A stretch of 64,000 bases of DNA, taken from the NCBI GenBank assembly GCA_017643215.1, contig JAEPNV010000018.1:38232-102231 (forward strand). The letters are read 5' to 3'. The position numbers and the translations under genes are program-made. This DNA is from Roseibium sp. GTDB taxonomy: Bacteria; Pseudomonadota; Alphaproteobacteria; Rhizobiales; Stappiaceae. The notes below the pieces were generated by a model, which searched no databases, was not told where the DNA came from, and saw only the letters and a list, made by a program, of their open reading frames with translations. Of the stretch, positions 52,829-60,637 are shown in pieces; position 1 is the stretch's first letter; every line of letters begins with the position of its first letter.

Positions 52829-53239
52829 TCAGGCGGCTTCCGCCACAAGATCCTGGAGCGTGATCTTGTCGAGCGTCGCAAGGAAGCCGCAAAGGGCGAG
52901 CTTTAACGCGGGCTTGAGCTTGCATGTTTCGGATAGGCCGCATCCGCAGTTGTTACTAGAGCCAAAACACTCCGCCAAGTGGAAATCATTTTCCATGGCC
53001 TGCACGACTTCCGATACCGTGATCTCAGAAGGCAGCTTTGCCAACCAAATTCCGCCGAGCCGGCCGGTTTGCGAAAATATGTACCCGCACTTGCGAAGCA
53101 CCTGAACGGCCGCAACCACTTGCGAACGATGCGCGCCCGTTTCGGCCACGATGGTGTCTACACTTGTTCTGATCTCACCCGATTGTGCCAAGTACATCAG
53201 AATTCGAAACGCTGCGTCAGTTTTTTCGGTTAATCTCAT
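52829..53239 (-). CDS. nsrR: Rrf2-family NO-sensing regulator NsrR
   Basis: A 136-residue Rrf2 protein starting MRLTEKTDAAFRILMYLA, the NsrR N-terminus. The winged helix reads AETGAHRSQVVAAVQVLRKCG. Cysteines C91, C98/C100 and C106 in ECFGSSNNCGCGLSETCKL form the iron-sulfur cluster site that reacts with NO, with spacing slightly wider than in E. coli NsrR (C91, C96, C102). Upstream in-frame starts are less likely. An inverted repeat TAGATTCT-N7-AGAATCTA lies 84 bp upstream. It is co-directional with the double protease. Confidence 0.87.
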   Translation of the reverse strand: MRLTEKTDAAFRILMYLAQSGEIRTSVDTIVAETGAHRSQVVAAVQVLRKCGYIFSQTGRLGGIWLAKLPSEITVSEVVQAMENDFHLAECFGSSNNCGCGLSETCKLKPALKLALCGFLATLDKITLQDLVAEAA

Positions 53240-53731
53240 GTTGCGCCGCTTTACATGACCTTCCGCGAGATTACCTTGCGGAATTTCCACCCCAAATTGT
53301 ATCGGCCTTTGCGGCCAATTTGTTAGATTCTATTTGTAAGAATCTACGTGAACCGCCATAGCCTTGATACCTCGGGCTATTACTTAACTACCCTTGCGAG
53401 AGTGGCTCATCCGTCGACGGGGTTTTGGCGATGCTCTTGGAGCGCGCCACGCGCCGGACATGCCGCCCTGGGCCTTTCCCGGATCACGCGGTCAACGCGG
53501 TCGAGTTCCCGCGTTTGGCCGATCACCTGACTGCGGAAAAGACACCTCCAACCAATAGTTTACGAATTCTGACATCCCGGTCGGCGATTTTCGGCGCGGT
53601 TTGCCCGAAGACCAACATCTGGTTGACTGAGCGCCGTCCGAAGGGCGGCCAAACCGGCGCTGACAGCCGCCGGTTTGACCCCTGAGTGCGGCATGCAACG
53701 TGGCCAAGCGTGGGGTGCAAGGCCGCAGGTC
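53240..53731. other. 492-bp gap between nsrR and the globin-coupled receptor
   Basis: No gene seen; short open frames lack ribosome sites and recognisable domains. The part next to nsrR is AT-rich and holds an inverted repeat at 53324-53346 and the likely nsrR promoter. The rest, GC-rich, lies downstream of the receptor gene and shows nothing. Confidence 0.5.
53324..53346. promoter_or_regulatory. Inverted repeat upstream of nsrR
   Basis: Perfect 8-bp arms TAGATTCT / AGAATCTA with a 7-nt spacer ATTTGTA, 84 bp upstream of the nsrR ATG. The 23-bp length suits an Rrf2-family dimer site, so autoregulation by NsrR is possible. The sequence is not the enterobacterial NsrR consensus. Confidence 0.5.
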
Positions 53732-55081
53732 CTACATGCTCGCGACCTTGTCCAGGAAGCTCGATGATTCATCCCTAAGACACTTGGAATGAACCGTCAG
53801 ATCCGATGTCGCCGCCTCCACCTGACGGGCGGCGTCAAGAGCCATCTGCGCCGCCCCGGAAATCGCCGCCATCGCATCCGACACACCGCTTGAGCCTTCC
53901 GACGCCTCCTGGATGTTGCGGCTGATTTCCTCGGTCGCGGCGCCCTGCTCCTCAACAGCCGAGGCAATCGTGGCGGAGATTTCGTTCATCTTGTTGATGG
54001 TCGCGTTGACGTTGTCCATCGCTTTGGCCGAGGTCTCGGTCGTGGATTGAATGGCCTCGATCTGCGCGGCGATTTCGGCCGTCGCATTGCTGGTCTGCTC
54101 GGCCAGGTCCTTGACCTCCGCGGCGACAACGGCAAAGCCCTTGCCCGCGTCCCCGGCGCGCGCGGCCTCAATGGTCGCATTCAGGGCAAGCAGGTTGGTC
54201 TTGCCGGCGATGTCGTTGATCAGACCGACAATCTCGCCGACCTTGGACGCCGCTGCGGTTAAAGACTTGACCGTTTCTATGGCTTCGGCACCGTTTTGCA
54301 CCGCCTGCTCGGAAATCTCGTAGGAACCGGCTACCTGACGGCCAATTTCCTGGACAGAGCAAGAAAGTTCCTCTGCCGCCGAGGCCACCGTTTGAACATT
54401 TGATGCCGCGCTCGACGAACTCTGCTCGGCCGAGCTGACATCCTGCTGGGTGCGTTCGGAGGCTCCAATCAGCTCCGTCGCCGCGCCCTTCAACTGCTCG
54501 GTCGCGGCACCGAGGCTTTCGGAAACCGAGCCGACCGAGCTTTTGAACGTGTCGGCAAGATCCTCCAGCGCCTTGGTCCGGTCGCGTCTTCCAGCCTCGA
54601 TATAGACCGAAATCGCGTAGTCCATGTCCAACAGGGCCGCCTTGATGATCGCCACCTGCAAGGCGCTTTGGTGCTCCAGCCATTTGCGCGATCGAACAAC
54701 CGGCGCGTCTTGTGTGAAGAGGGCGCGGCAAATCCCGTTGATGAGGAAACTGTACGCGCCGATATACAAGGTCGGGGCCAAGCCCAACTTGTTGTGCACC
54801 TCGCCAATCCGTGTGACGGAATCGACATAGGCTTGGTCAAACCGGGCATCGGCCACGATGTTCCAATGCCGCAACTGCATGTCCTTGGCGTGTTTACGAT
54901 GTTCGCTGGACCGGAAAAACCGGCTGACTTCCGGAAAATTGGCGACATGGTCATAGAAGCCATCCAATACCGCCGGCATGATTCTAAGTATTTTTTCTTT
55001 GTTAATCCGGAGCAATACAGATATATCGTTATTTATACCAATAAATTCTAACCGATTCGGAAGATTCTGCTGCTGTGTCAT
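53732..55081 (-). CDS. Globin-coupled soluble chemoreceptor (HemAT-like)
   Basis: A 449-residue cytosolic methyl-accepting protein without membrane segments. Residues 1-165 form a sensor globin with proximal heme histidine H96 ([13 protein letters not shown]) and the family [12 protein letters not shown]. The signalling domain shows the hairpin tip [20 protein letters not shown] (near residues 290-310), flanked by long helices with methylation-site-like glutamines and glutamates. HemAT-type receptors sense oxygen; others sense NO or CO. It lies next to NsrR and near the bd oxidase genes, an oxygen/NO neighbourhood. Confidence 0.92.
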   Translation of the reverse strand: MTQQQNLPNRLEFIGINNDISVLLRINKEKILRIMPAVLDGFYDHVANFPEVSRFFRSSEHRKHAKDMQLRHWNIVADARFDQAYVDSVTRIGEVHNKLGLAPTLYIGAYSFLINGICRALFTQDAPVVRSRKWLEHQSALQVAIIKAALLDMDYAISVYIEAGRRDRTKALEDLADTFKSSVGSVSESLGAATEQLKGAATELIGASERTQQDVSSAEQSSSSAASNVQTVASAAEELSCSVQEIGRQVAGSYEISEQAVQNGAEAIETVKSLTAAASKVGEIVGLINDIAGKTNLLALNATIEAARAGDAGKGFAVVAAEVKDLAEQTSNATAEIAAQIEAIQSTTETSAKAMDNVNATINKMNEISATIASAVEEQGAATEEISRNIQEASEGSSGVSDAMAAISGAAQMALDAARQVEAATSDLTVHSKCLRDESSSFLDKVASM

Positions 55082-55403
55082 TATCTCACCCCATATTTTT
55101 CACAATAAGTATTTGTCCGGGGTGTTAAAAATAAATTTATCTTTTTTAAAGGAATGATAATCAACTGAGTATTCACAGTACAGCGCTTCATCAACTAAAG
55201 GTTTATATCGATAGAGTTCATTCAATTAATAGTAAGGCGTTGATTTAATTGTATTACACGATCAATACAACTCGCCATTAAACTTTAAGTAATTGCAAAA
55301 TATGCGTTTTTAAATCCACTGACAGACCGTGCCGGCGCGTTTTTACGCGAAACGGCTTTTGTTTTTTATCAAATTTTTTTTCGCATTCCATTCGGCATTC
55401 CAC
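55082..55403. other. 322-bp strongly AT-rich intergenic region
   Basis: No gene seen. The stretch is far richer in A/T than the rest of the window and holds the promoter of the chemoreceptor gene. It includes AATGATAATCA (55153-55163), which matches the core of the Fur box, and several A/T tracts. It also follows the end of the EF-hand gene, but no clear terminator stem was found. Confidence 0.5.
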
Positions 55404-55886
55404 TTAACGGTCGCTAACGCTCAGAATTCCATCCCCATTCCGGTCCAATTCTGAAAAAAAACTGTCGGCAAGTCCGAAAAATTCACCTTGAGAAAGTTGA
55501 AGATCTTTGTTTTTATCTGCCGTAGAGATCGCATCAAATGGCAAAACGCCGCCAAACGCGCTCCAATCGGCGGGACTTGTGAGTCCCGGCGGGTCATTCC
55601 GTCCGATTGGCCGATCGCTCGCCGCCGCGCGAACCGCCCTGGAAAGCTCGTCCATAGAGAGCGACTTATCACCGTTTGCATCCAGTTTGGCGAACCGCCG
55701 TTCGGCGAAGGCCACGAATTCCGCATGCGACACCGATGCGTCCCCGTCAACATCCAAAAGCGACACCTCGACCCGGTACGTCTTGGTCTTGTCCGCCGCG
55801 GATCCGTGCGCGTAACCGAGTGATCCGGCGACGGTGATGGCGAATACGGTGGCTGTCATGACACCCGCGGTTTTTAAACACACCAT
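55404..55886 (-). CDS. Exported EF-hand calcium-binding protein
   Basis: A 160-residue protein with a signal peptide (cut near residue 27, GYAHG). Four EF-hand-like loops are visible: DVDGDASVSHAEF, DANGDKSLSMDEL, DKNKDLQLSQGEF and DRNGDGILSVSD, the last running into the C-terminus. The ATG at 55886 has GGAGG 8 nt upstream; an ATG at 55919 is less likely. The role is unknown; proteins of this kind act as periplasmic calcium buffers or sensors. Confidence 0.87.
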   Translation of the reverse strand: MVCLKTAGVMTATVFAITVAGSLGYAHGSAADKTKTYRVEVSLLDVDGDASVSHAEFVAFAERRFAKLDANGDKSLSMDELSRAVRAAASDRPIGRNDPPGLTSPADWSAFGGVLPFDAISTADKNKDLQLSQGEFFGLADSFFSELDRNGDGILSVSDR

Positions 55887-56190
55887 GTCGGTCCCTCCTG
55901 TCCCTGTCCGATAAGTCAAGACATGGGATCCGGATTTGAATGGCCAATTGGCCGCCTTGGTGGAAAGTGTCGCGAGTTACTGGCGGATCGCGTCAGGGCG
56001 ACATTTGGTTACAATTCTGCCGGCGCAATGCGCGGCCAGATCCGCATCTCCGGATCTTTGTATCTTGATACAAAAGTAAATGGAGCCTCATGCGATCGGT
56101 TTGGTCGCTTGGCAATTTGGGCAACCAAGCATAGACGCGAATCCAGATGAAGGGTCGCGAGCATCCATTTGTGCAAACGGACGGGCCGGT
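55887..56190. other. 304-bp gap between the EF-hand gene and cydX
   Basis: No gene seen. It contains two perfect palindromes: GGCCAATTGGCC at 55942-55953 and the operator-like TTTGTATC-TT-GATACAAA at 56057-56074. Both lie upstream of the EF-hand gene and downstream of cydX. Confidence 0.5.
56057..56074. promoter_or_regulatory. Operator-like palindrome upstream of the EF-hand gene
   Basis: Perfect 8-bp arms TTTGTATC / GATACAAA with a 2-nt centre TT. The length and A/T-rich arms fit a MarR- or TetR-type dimer site. It lies 170 bp upstream of the EF-hand ATG; no regulator gene of these families is in the window. Confidence 0.5.
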
Positions 56191-56319
56191 TCACACGCGC
56201 CGGTCCGGGCCTTCCAGGCCCAGCTTTTCGTCGTCCTCACGCAGTTCGAGCCACATGGCGTTCAAGATGGCAAGACAACACGCCAGCGGCATGCCGAGGA
56301 TCCAGGCGAAATACCACAT
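56191..56319 (-). CDS. cydX: Cytochrome bd small subunit CydX
   Basis: A 42-residue membrane peptide, MWYFAWILGMPLACC at its start, followed by ILNAMWLELREDDE. This is the CydX/YbgT signature: one hydrophobic helix with a conserved tryptophan-tyrosine start and a charged tail. CydX is needed for stable heme insertion into the bd oxidase. GAGGAG stands 8 nt before the ATG. It starts 12 bp after cydB and is intact although cydA and cydB are not. Confidence 0.9.
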   Translation of the reverse strand: MWYFAWILGMPLACCLAILNAMWLELREDDEKLGLEGPDRRV

Positions 56320-56331
56320 GTCCGGTTCTCC

Positions 56332-57153
56332 TCAGTAGGCCGTGTCGTTGTCGCGCTCGATGGTCTGCTCGTCGATCTTGCCCCACAGCACCTTGTAGAC
56401 CCAGGCGGTGTAGACCAGAACGATCGGCAGGAAGATGATCACCGCGACCAGCATGTTGAACAAGGTGGCGTGGCTCGACGCAGCGTCCCAGACCGTCAAG
56501 GACGCGCCCGGCTGCGCTGAGCTTAGCAAAATGAACGGAAACATGGACACCCCAACGGTGGAGATGATCCCGAAGACGGCGAGTTTGGAGCTGATAAAGG
56601 TCATCGCCTCAAAACGCGTTTGAAGCCCAACCAAGGCCCCACACGCCCCGAGAAATCCCAGGCCAGACGCCAGCCAAAGGACCGGATGGACGGTGTAGTT
56701 GGCCATCCAGGCGCCGGGTTCGCGGACCGCGTCCGTCCAAAGCGGATTGGCGGGCATGTTCGGATCAATCTCCGACGTGATCCGGTATCCCTCCACATAG
56801 CCGGAGGCGATTGCAAAGCCGCCCAGCGCAAACAGGATGAGTGCCGACAGCGCCGCAAGCACCAGGAACATGGCCAGATAAAAGACGGAAAAGCTGATGG
56901 CATAAAGCGGCGGCCAGGCGGCGAAGATGGCGCCGCCGCCGAGGATGAACCACACCTGATTGCCTTCCCAGGTCGCGCCGATCGTGTTGATCGCCACCCG
57001 CCGTTCGACATCGGTTTCAGCGACGAAAGGCAAAAGGGTGCCGACCCCCATGTCGAACCCGTCGGTCACGGCGAAACCAATGAGAAGGACGCCGAGCAGC
57101 AACCACCAGATCATCTTCAGGGTCGCAAAGTCGATCAGTTCGTGCAGGATCAT
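56332..57153 (-). CDS. cydB: Cytochrome bd subunit II CydB with about 106 residues missing inside
   Basis: The frame is open for 273 residues, while E. coli CydB has 379. The N-terminus (MIWWLLLGVLLIGFAVTDGF, GNQVWFILGGGAIFAAWP) and the C-terminus (VREPGAWMANYTVHP, PGASLTVWDAASS, VYTAWVYKVLWG) match the family well. After FYLAMFLVLAALS the sequence jumps to the segment that lies about 106 residues later in E. coli, so several membrane helices of the first half are lost in frame. It is unlikely to form a working oxidase subunit. It starts 5 bp after the cydA stop. Confidence 0.85.
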   Translation of the reverse strand: MILHELIDFATLKMIWWLLLGVLLIGFAVTDGFDMGVGTLLPFVAETDVERRVAINTIGATWEGNQVWFILGGGAIFAAWPPLYAISFSVFYLAMFLVLAALSALILFALGGFAIASGYVEGYRITSEIDPNMPANPLWTDAVREPGAWMANYTVHPVLWLASGLGFLGACGALVGLQTRFEAMTFISSKLAVFGIISTVGVSMFPFILLSSAQPGASLTVWDAASSHATLFNMLVAVIIFLPIVLVYTAWVYKVLWGKIDEQTIERDNDTAY

Positions 57154-57158
57154 GGGCC

Positions 57159-58754
57159 CTACTCCGCCGCCACGGGCACGGCGCCGGCGGCCGCCACCGT
57201 CCGGCCTTGATCCGGCCAAGTTCCGTCATCGGGCCCCTTCTTAATGTATTTCAGCATCAAGGCGATCTCGATCACCAGCAGCGCCGAATACAGCGCAACA
57301 AATCCCGACAGGGTCAAAAGCACCTCGGTCACGCTGAGGCTCGAGACGGCGGCCGATGTTGGCAACATGCCCTCGATGATCCACGGCTGGCGGCCATATT
57401 CGGCCACGAACCAGCCCATTTCTGAGGCAATCCAGGGCAGCGGGATCGACCAGACGGCGATGTGCAGCAGCCACCGGCGGTTTTGGCGCACATGCTCCAG
57501 CTTCATGGCCGAGGTGTAGTAGAAGAACACGGCGGTGAGCACGATGAAAAAGAAGCCGCAGGCCACCATGATCCGGAACGCATAGAACATCGGCCAGACA
57601 TTGGGGACGGCCGACCAGGCCGCGTCGTCGATCTGTTCGTTGGTCGCGTTGACCGGGTCGTCGGTGAACGGCAGCAACAGATAGGCATACCCAAGCGTAT
57701 GCTGGTTCTGGAGGAACGTTTCGCGGACGTCCGGATCGACGTCCCGTGGATTTTCGCGGATCTGTTGCATGGCCTGCCAGGCGAGCGCGCCCTGGCGGAT
57801 GCGGTCCTTGGATTCGTCCACCAGTTCGTTGATGCCCGGGATTTCGCCGGTCAGCGACCGGGTGGCGATGAGCCCCATCCCATAGGGAACCTCGACGGCG
57901 AAGAGGTTTTCGCGCCGTTCCATGTCGGGCCAGGCAACGACATTGAAGGCCGCCGGGGCCGGCTCCGTCTCCCACATCGCCTCGATGGTGGCGAGCTTCA
58001 TTTTCTGGTTGAGGTTCGCCTCTTAGCCGCTTTCATCACCCAGCACAACGACCGACAACGCGGAAGCAAAACAGAACGCCGAGGCCACCGCGAGCGACCG
58101 TTTGGCGATCGCCAGATGCCGGTTCTGCAACAGGTACCAGGATGAAATTCCGATCACGAACATGGCCGCGGTGACGTAGCCGGCGGACACGGTGTGCGCG
58201 AATTAGGCCTGCGCGACCGGATTGAACAAAACCTCGTAGAAACTGGTGACTTCGATGCGCATCGTGTCGGGATTGAACATCGCCCCCACCGGATGCTGCA
58301 TCCATCCGTTGGCGATCAGGATCCAGAGCGCGGAAAAGTTCGTGCCAAACGCGAGCGCACAGGTGGCGGCCAGATGCTGGCGTTTGGAGAGCCGGTCCCA
58401 GCCGAAAAAGAACAGGCCGACGAACGTTGCTTCCAGGAAGAAGGCCATCAGGCCCTCAATGGCGAGCGGGGCGCCGAACACATCGCCGACATACTGGCTG
58501 AAATAGGCCCAGTTCATGCCGAACTGAAACTCCATGGTCAGGCCGGTCGCCACGCCCAGGACGAAGTTGATCCCAAACAGCGTTCCCTAGAATTTCACCA
58601 TCCGCTTCCAGATCTCCCGCCCGGTCATGACATAGACCGTTTCCATCGTGGCGAGCAGGATCGACAGGCCAATGGTCAGCGGGACAAACAGGAAATGGTA
58701 GAGCGCGGTCATGGCGAACTGCAGCCGGGACAATCCGACGACATCGAGTTCCAT
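57159..58754 (-). pseudogene. cydA: Cytochrome bd subunit I CydA with three in-frame stop codons
   Basis: Reading straight through from the ATG at 58754 gives 531 codons that match CydA from end to end with no frameshift. Stops interrupt at codon 56 (TAG, 58587-58589; a tryptophan in E. coli, KFWGKLFGIN), codon 184 (TAA, 58203-58205; lysine in E. coli) and codon 244 (TAA, 58023-58025; tyrosine in the GDESGYE motif). Heme ligands H20 and H187 and the quinol loop remain readable. The enzyme would be the quinol-oxidising, heme-bearing subunit of the high-affinity bd oxidase. As written it cannot be made. cydB follows after 5 bp. Confidence 0.9.
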
Positions 58755-58942
58755 CGCAGCACCTCAGGCTGGCCGGCGCGGTCGCGCCCCTCTGGGACCA
58801 GCAATCCGGCCAACACGGGACGCCGAAAAGTAGCGTCTTGCGCCGGATCCTATCATCGCGCGAAAGCGTTAAAGTACGTGGAACTACGAAGGCGCCGCCT
58901 AGAAAGCGTGGTGCGATTGTGTCCGATGGTTTTAAAGCGACG

Positions 58943-60637
58943 TCAGTTCGCGACGACGAGGCCGCCGCCTTCGGACATCCGCAACACACGGTCGGCGCGG
59001 ACCACTTCCTGCGCTTTGTGCGCAACCATCAGCACCGCGGCCTCGCCCCTGAAGGCGAAAAAGCGATCCAGCACATCCTCCGCGGTTTGCCGATCAAGAC
59101 CTTCGGTCATTTCGTCCAGGATCCAGAGGCGGGGCCGGGTCAGATAGGCGCGCGCCAGCCCGAGGCGGCGCTGTTCGCCGCCGGACAATCCGAGACCGTC
59201 TTCACCAAGAAGCGTCTCCAATCCCATCGATCCGGACCGGATGCGGCCGACAAGCGCCGCGGCTTCCAGCGCCTCCCACAACATGGCATCGGTCGCTTCC
59301 GGCCGTGCGATCCGCAAATTGGCCGCCACGGTGTCCTGGAACAGATAAGGGCGTTGGCCAAGCACGGTGACGGCCGTTCTGATGTCCGTTTCCGCCCAAT
59401 GCGTCAGATCCCGGCCCATCAACAGGACCGATCCGCTGAGGGGCTTGAAGAGGCCGGCGCCAAGAGCCGAGACCGTGCTTTTGCCGCATCCGCTGCGGCC
59501 GGTTAGCGCCAGCGTCTCGCCCGGGCCAAGGTCAAAAGACAGATCCGACACGACGGCCTTTTGAGCGGCCGGATAGGCAAACGAGACGTTTTTGAACGTC
59601 AAAACAGCAGTGGAGCCCGGCCGCGCCGGGCGGTCTGCCAAGCCGGGTTTCTGAGCAGCGCTGTCAAACCGATCCGCCTCAGACGCACTCGCCACGACAC
59701 GCTTGGCCGCCAGTTTCGTGCGGGGCAACAGAACCATACCTGGCAAAACGCCGGCCATGACCTCTGGCAGCGCAAGGGCCATCAGAACCAGACCGGCTGC
59801 GATCGGCAACGCCACATCTCCGGTTGCCACGGCAAATGCGAGGACGCACAGGAGCCCCACAGCGAAGATCTGACCAAGCAAGAAGGTCGCCGCCGACAGC
59901 CAGTTCGCGCGGGCATCCAGCCGGCGCTCGGTTGCCCGCAAGGTCTCGGCCGCGGATATGATGCGGTCCGCTGCAGGACCAGTTCCGCCATAGACGGCAA
60001 GATCGCGCCGGCCGGCGACAAGATCCACGGTGCGCACCCGGACCGCGTCGAGCGCGGCTTCCTGCAAACGCGCATCCCGCGTTCGGCTCGCCCGATGGAG
60101 TGCCAGGCCCAGAACTCCCAGCGCACCGCCAAAGACCAATAGCGGTACGAGCGCCGACGGGGCGGCGAAAACAAACACGATCGCGACCAGGAGTGCCGAC
60201 GCCCCGGCAAGCGCCAACGGAACCACCATGCGCAGGTAAACCGCGTCCAAGGCGGCGACATCGGACACCAACCGGTTCAAGGACAGACCGCTTCGCGCCG
60301 CGCGCGGCCCGTCCATGGCACGGACGGCCAAACCGGCAAAAACCCGGCTCCGCAGATCGGTCAAAAACCGGAAGGTCGCATCGTGGGTCACAAGCCGTTC
60401 CGCATATCGGCCGGCGGTTCGCAACAAGGCCAGGGCCCGGATCAGCGCGCTGGGTACGAAAATGTTGAGAAACACTCCGGTGAAGCCTGCCAGCGCGGCG
60501 GCGGTGATGAACCAACCGGCGACGCCCAAAAGCGCGAGACCCGCCAGCGCCGGCACAAGAGCGGCCAGGATGCCGAGCACGAACGTCACCCGGTTTTGCG
60601 CCCATTGCCACCGGACAATCTGGCCGAGCGGGCTCAT
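58943..60637 (-). CDS. cydC: Thiol reductant/heme-linked ABC exporter CydC
   Basis: A 564-residue fused membrane-ATPase protein. Six hydrophobic segments fill about residues 15-300; the ATPase has Walker A GRSGCGKST, signature GLSGGEQRRLGLARAY and Walker B LWILDEMTEGLD. CydDC exports glutathione/cysteine and binds heme, and is needed for bd oxidase assembly. Its start overlaps the cydD stop by 4 nt (ATGA). The gap to cydA is 188 bp. The frame is intact. Confidence 0.93.
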   Translation of the reverse strand: MSPLGQIVRWQWAQNRVTFVLGILAALVPALAGLALLGVAGWFITAAALAGFTGVFLNIFVPSALIRALALLRTAGRYAERLVTHDATFRFLTDLRSRVFAGLAVRAMDGPRAARSGLSLNRLVSDVAALDAVYLRMVVPLALAGASALLVAIVFVFAAPSALVPLLVFGGALGVLGLALHRASRTRDARLQEAALDAVRVRTVDLVAGRRDLAVYGGTGPAADRIISAAETLRATERRLDARANWLSAATFLLGQIFAVGLLCVLAFAVATGDVALPIAAGLVLMALALPEVMAGVLPGMVLLPRTKLAAKRVVASASEADRFDSAAQKPGLADRPARPGSTAVLTFKNVSFAYPAAQKAVVSDLSFDLGPGETLALTGRSGCGKSTVSALGAGLFKPLSGSVLLMGRDLTHWAETDIRTAVTVLGQRPYLFQDTVAANLRIARPEATDAMLWEALEAAALVGRIRSGSMGLETLLGEDGLGLSGGEQRRLGLARAYLTRPRLWILDEMTEGLDRQTAEDVLDRFFAFRGEAAVLMVAHKAQEVVRADRVLRMSEGGGLVVAN

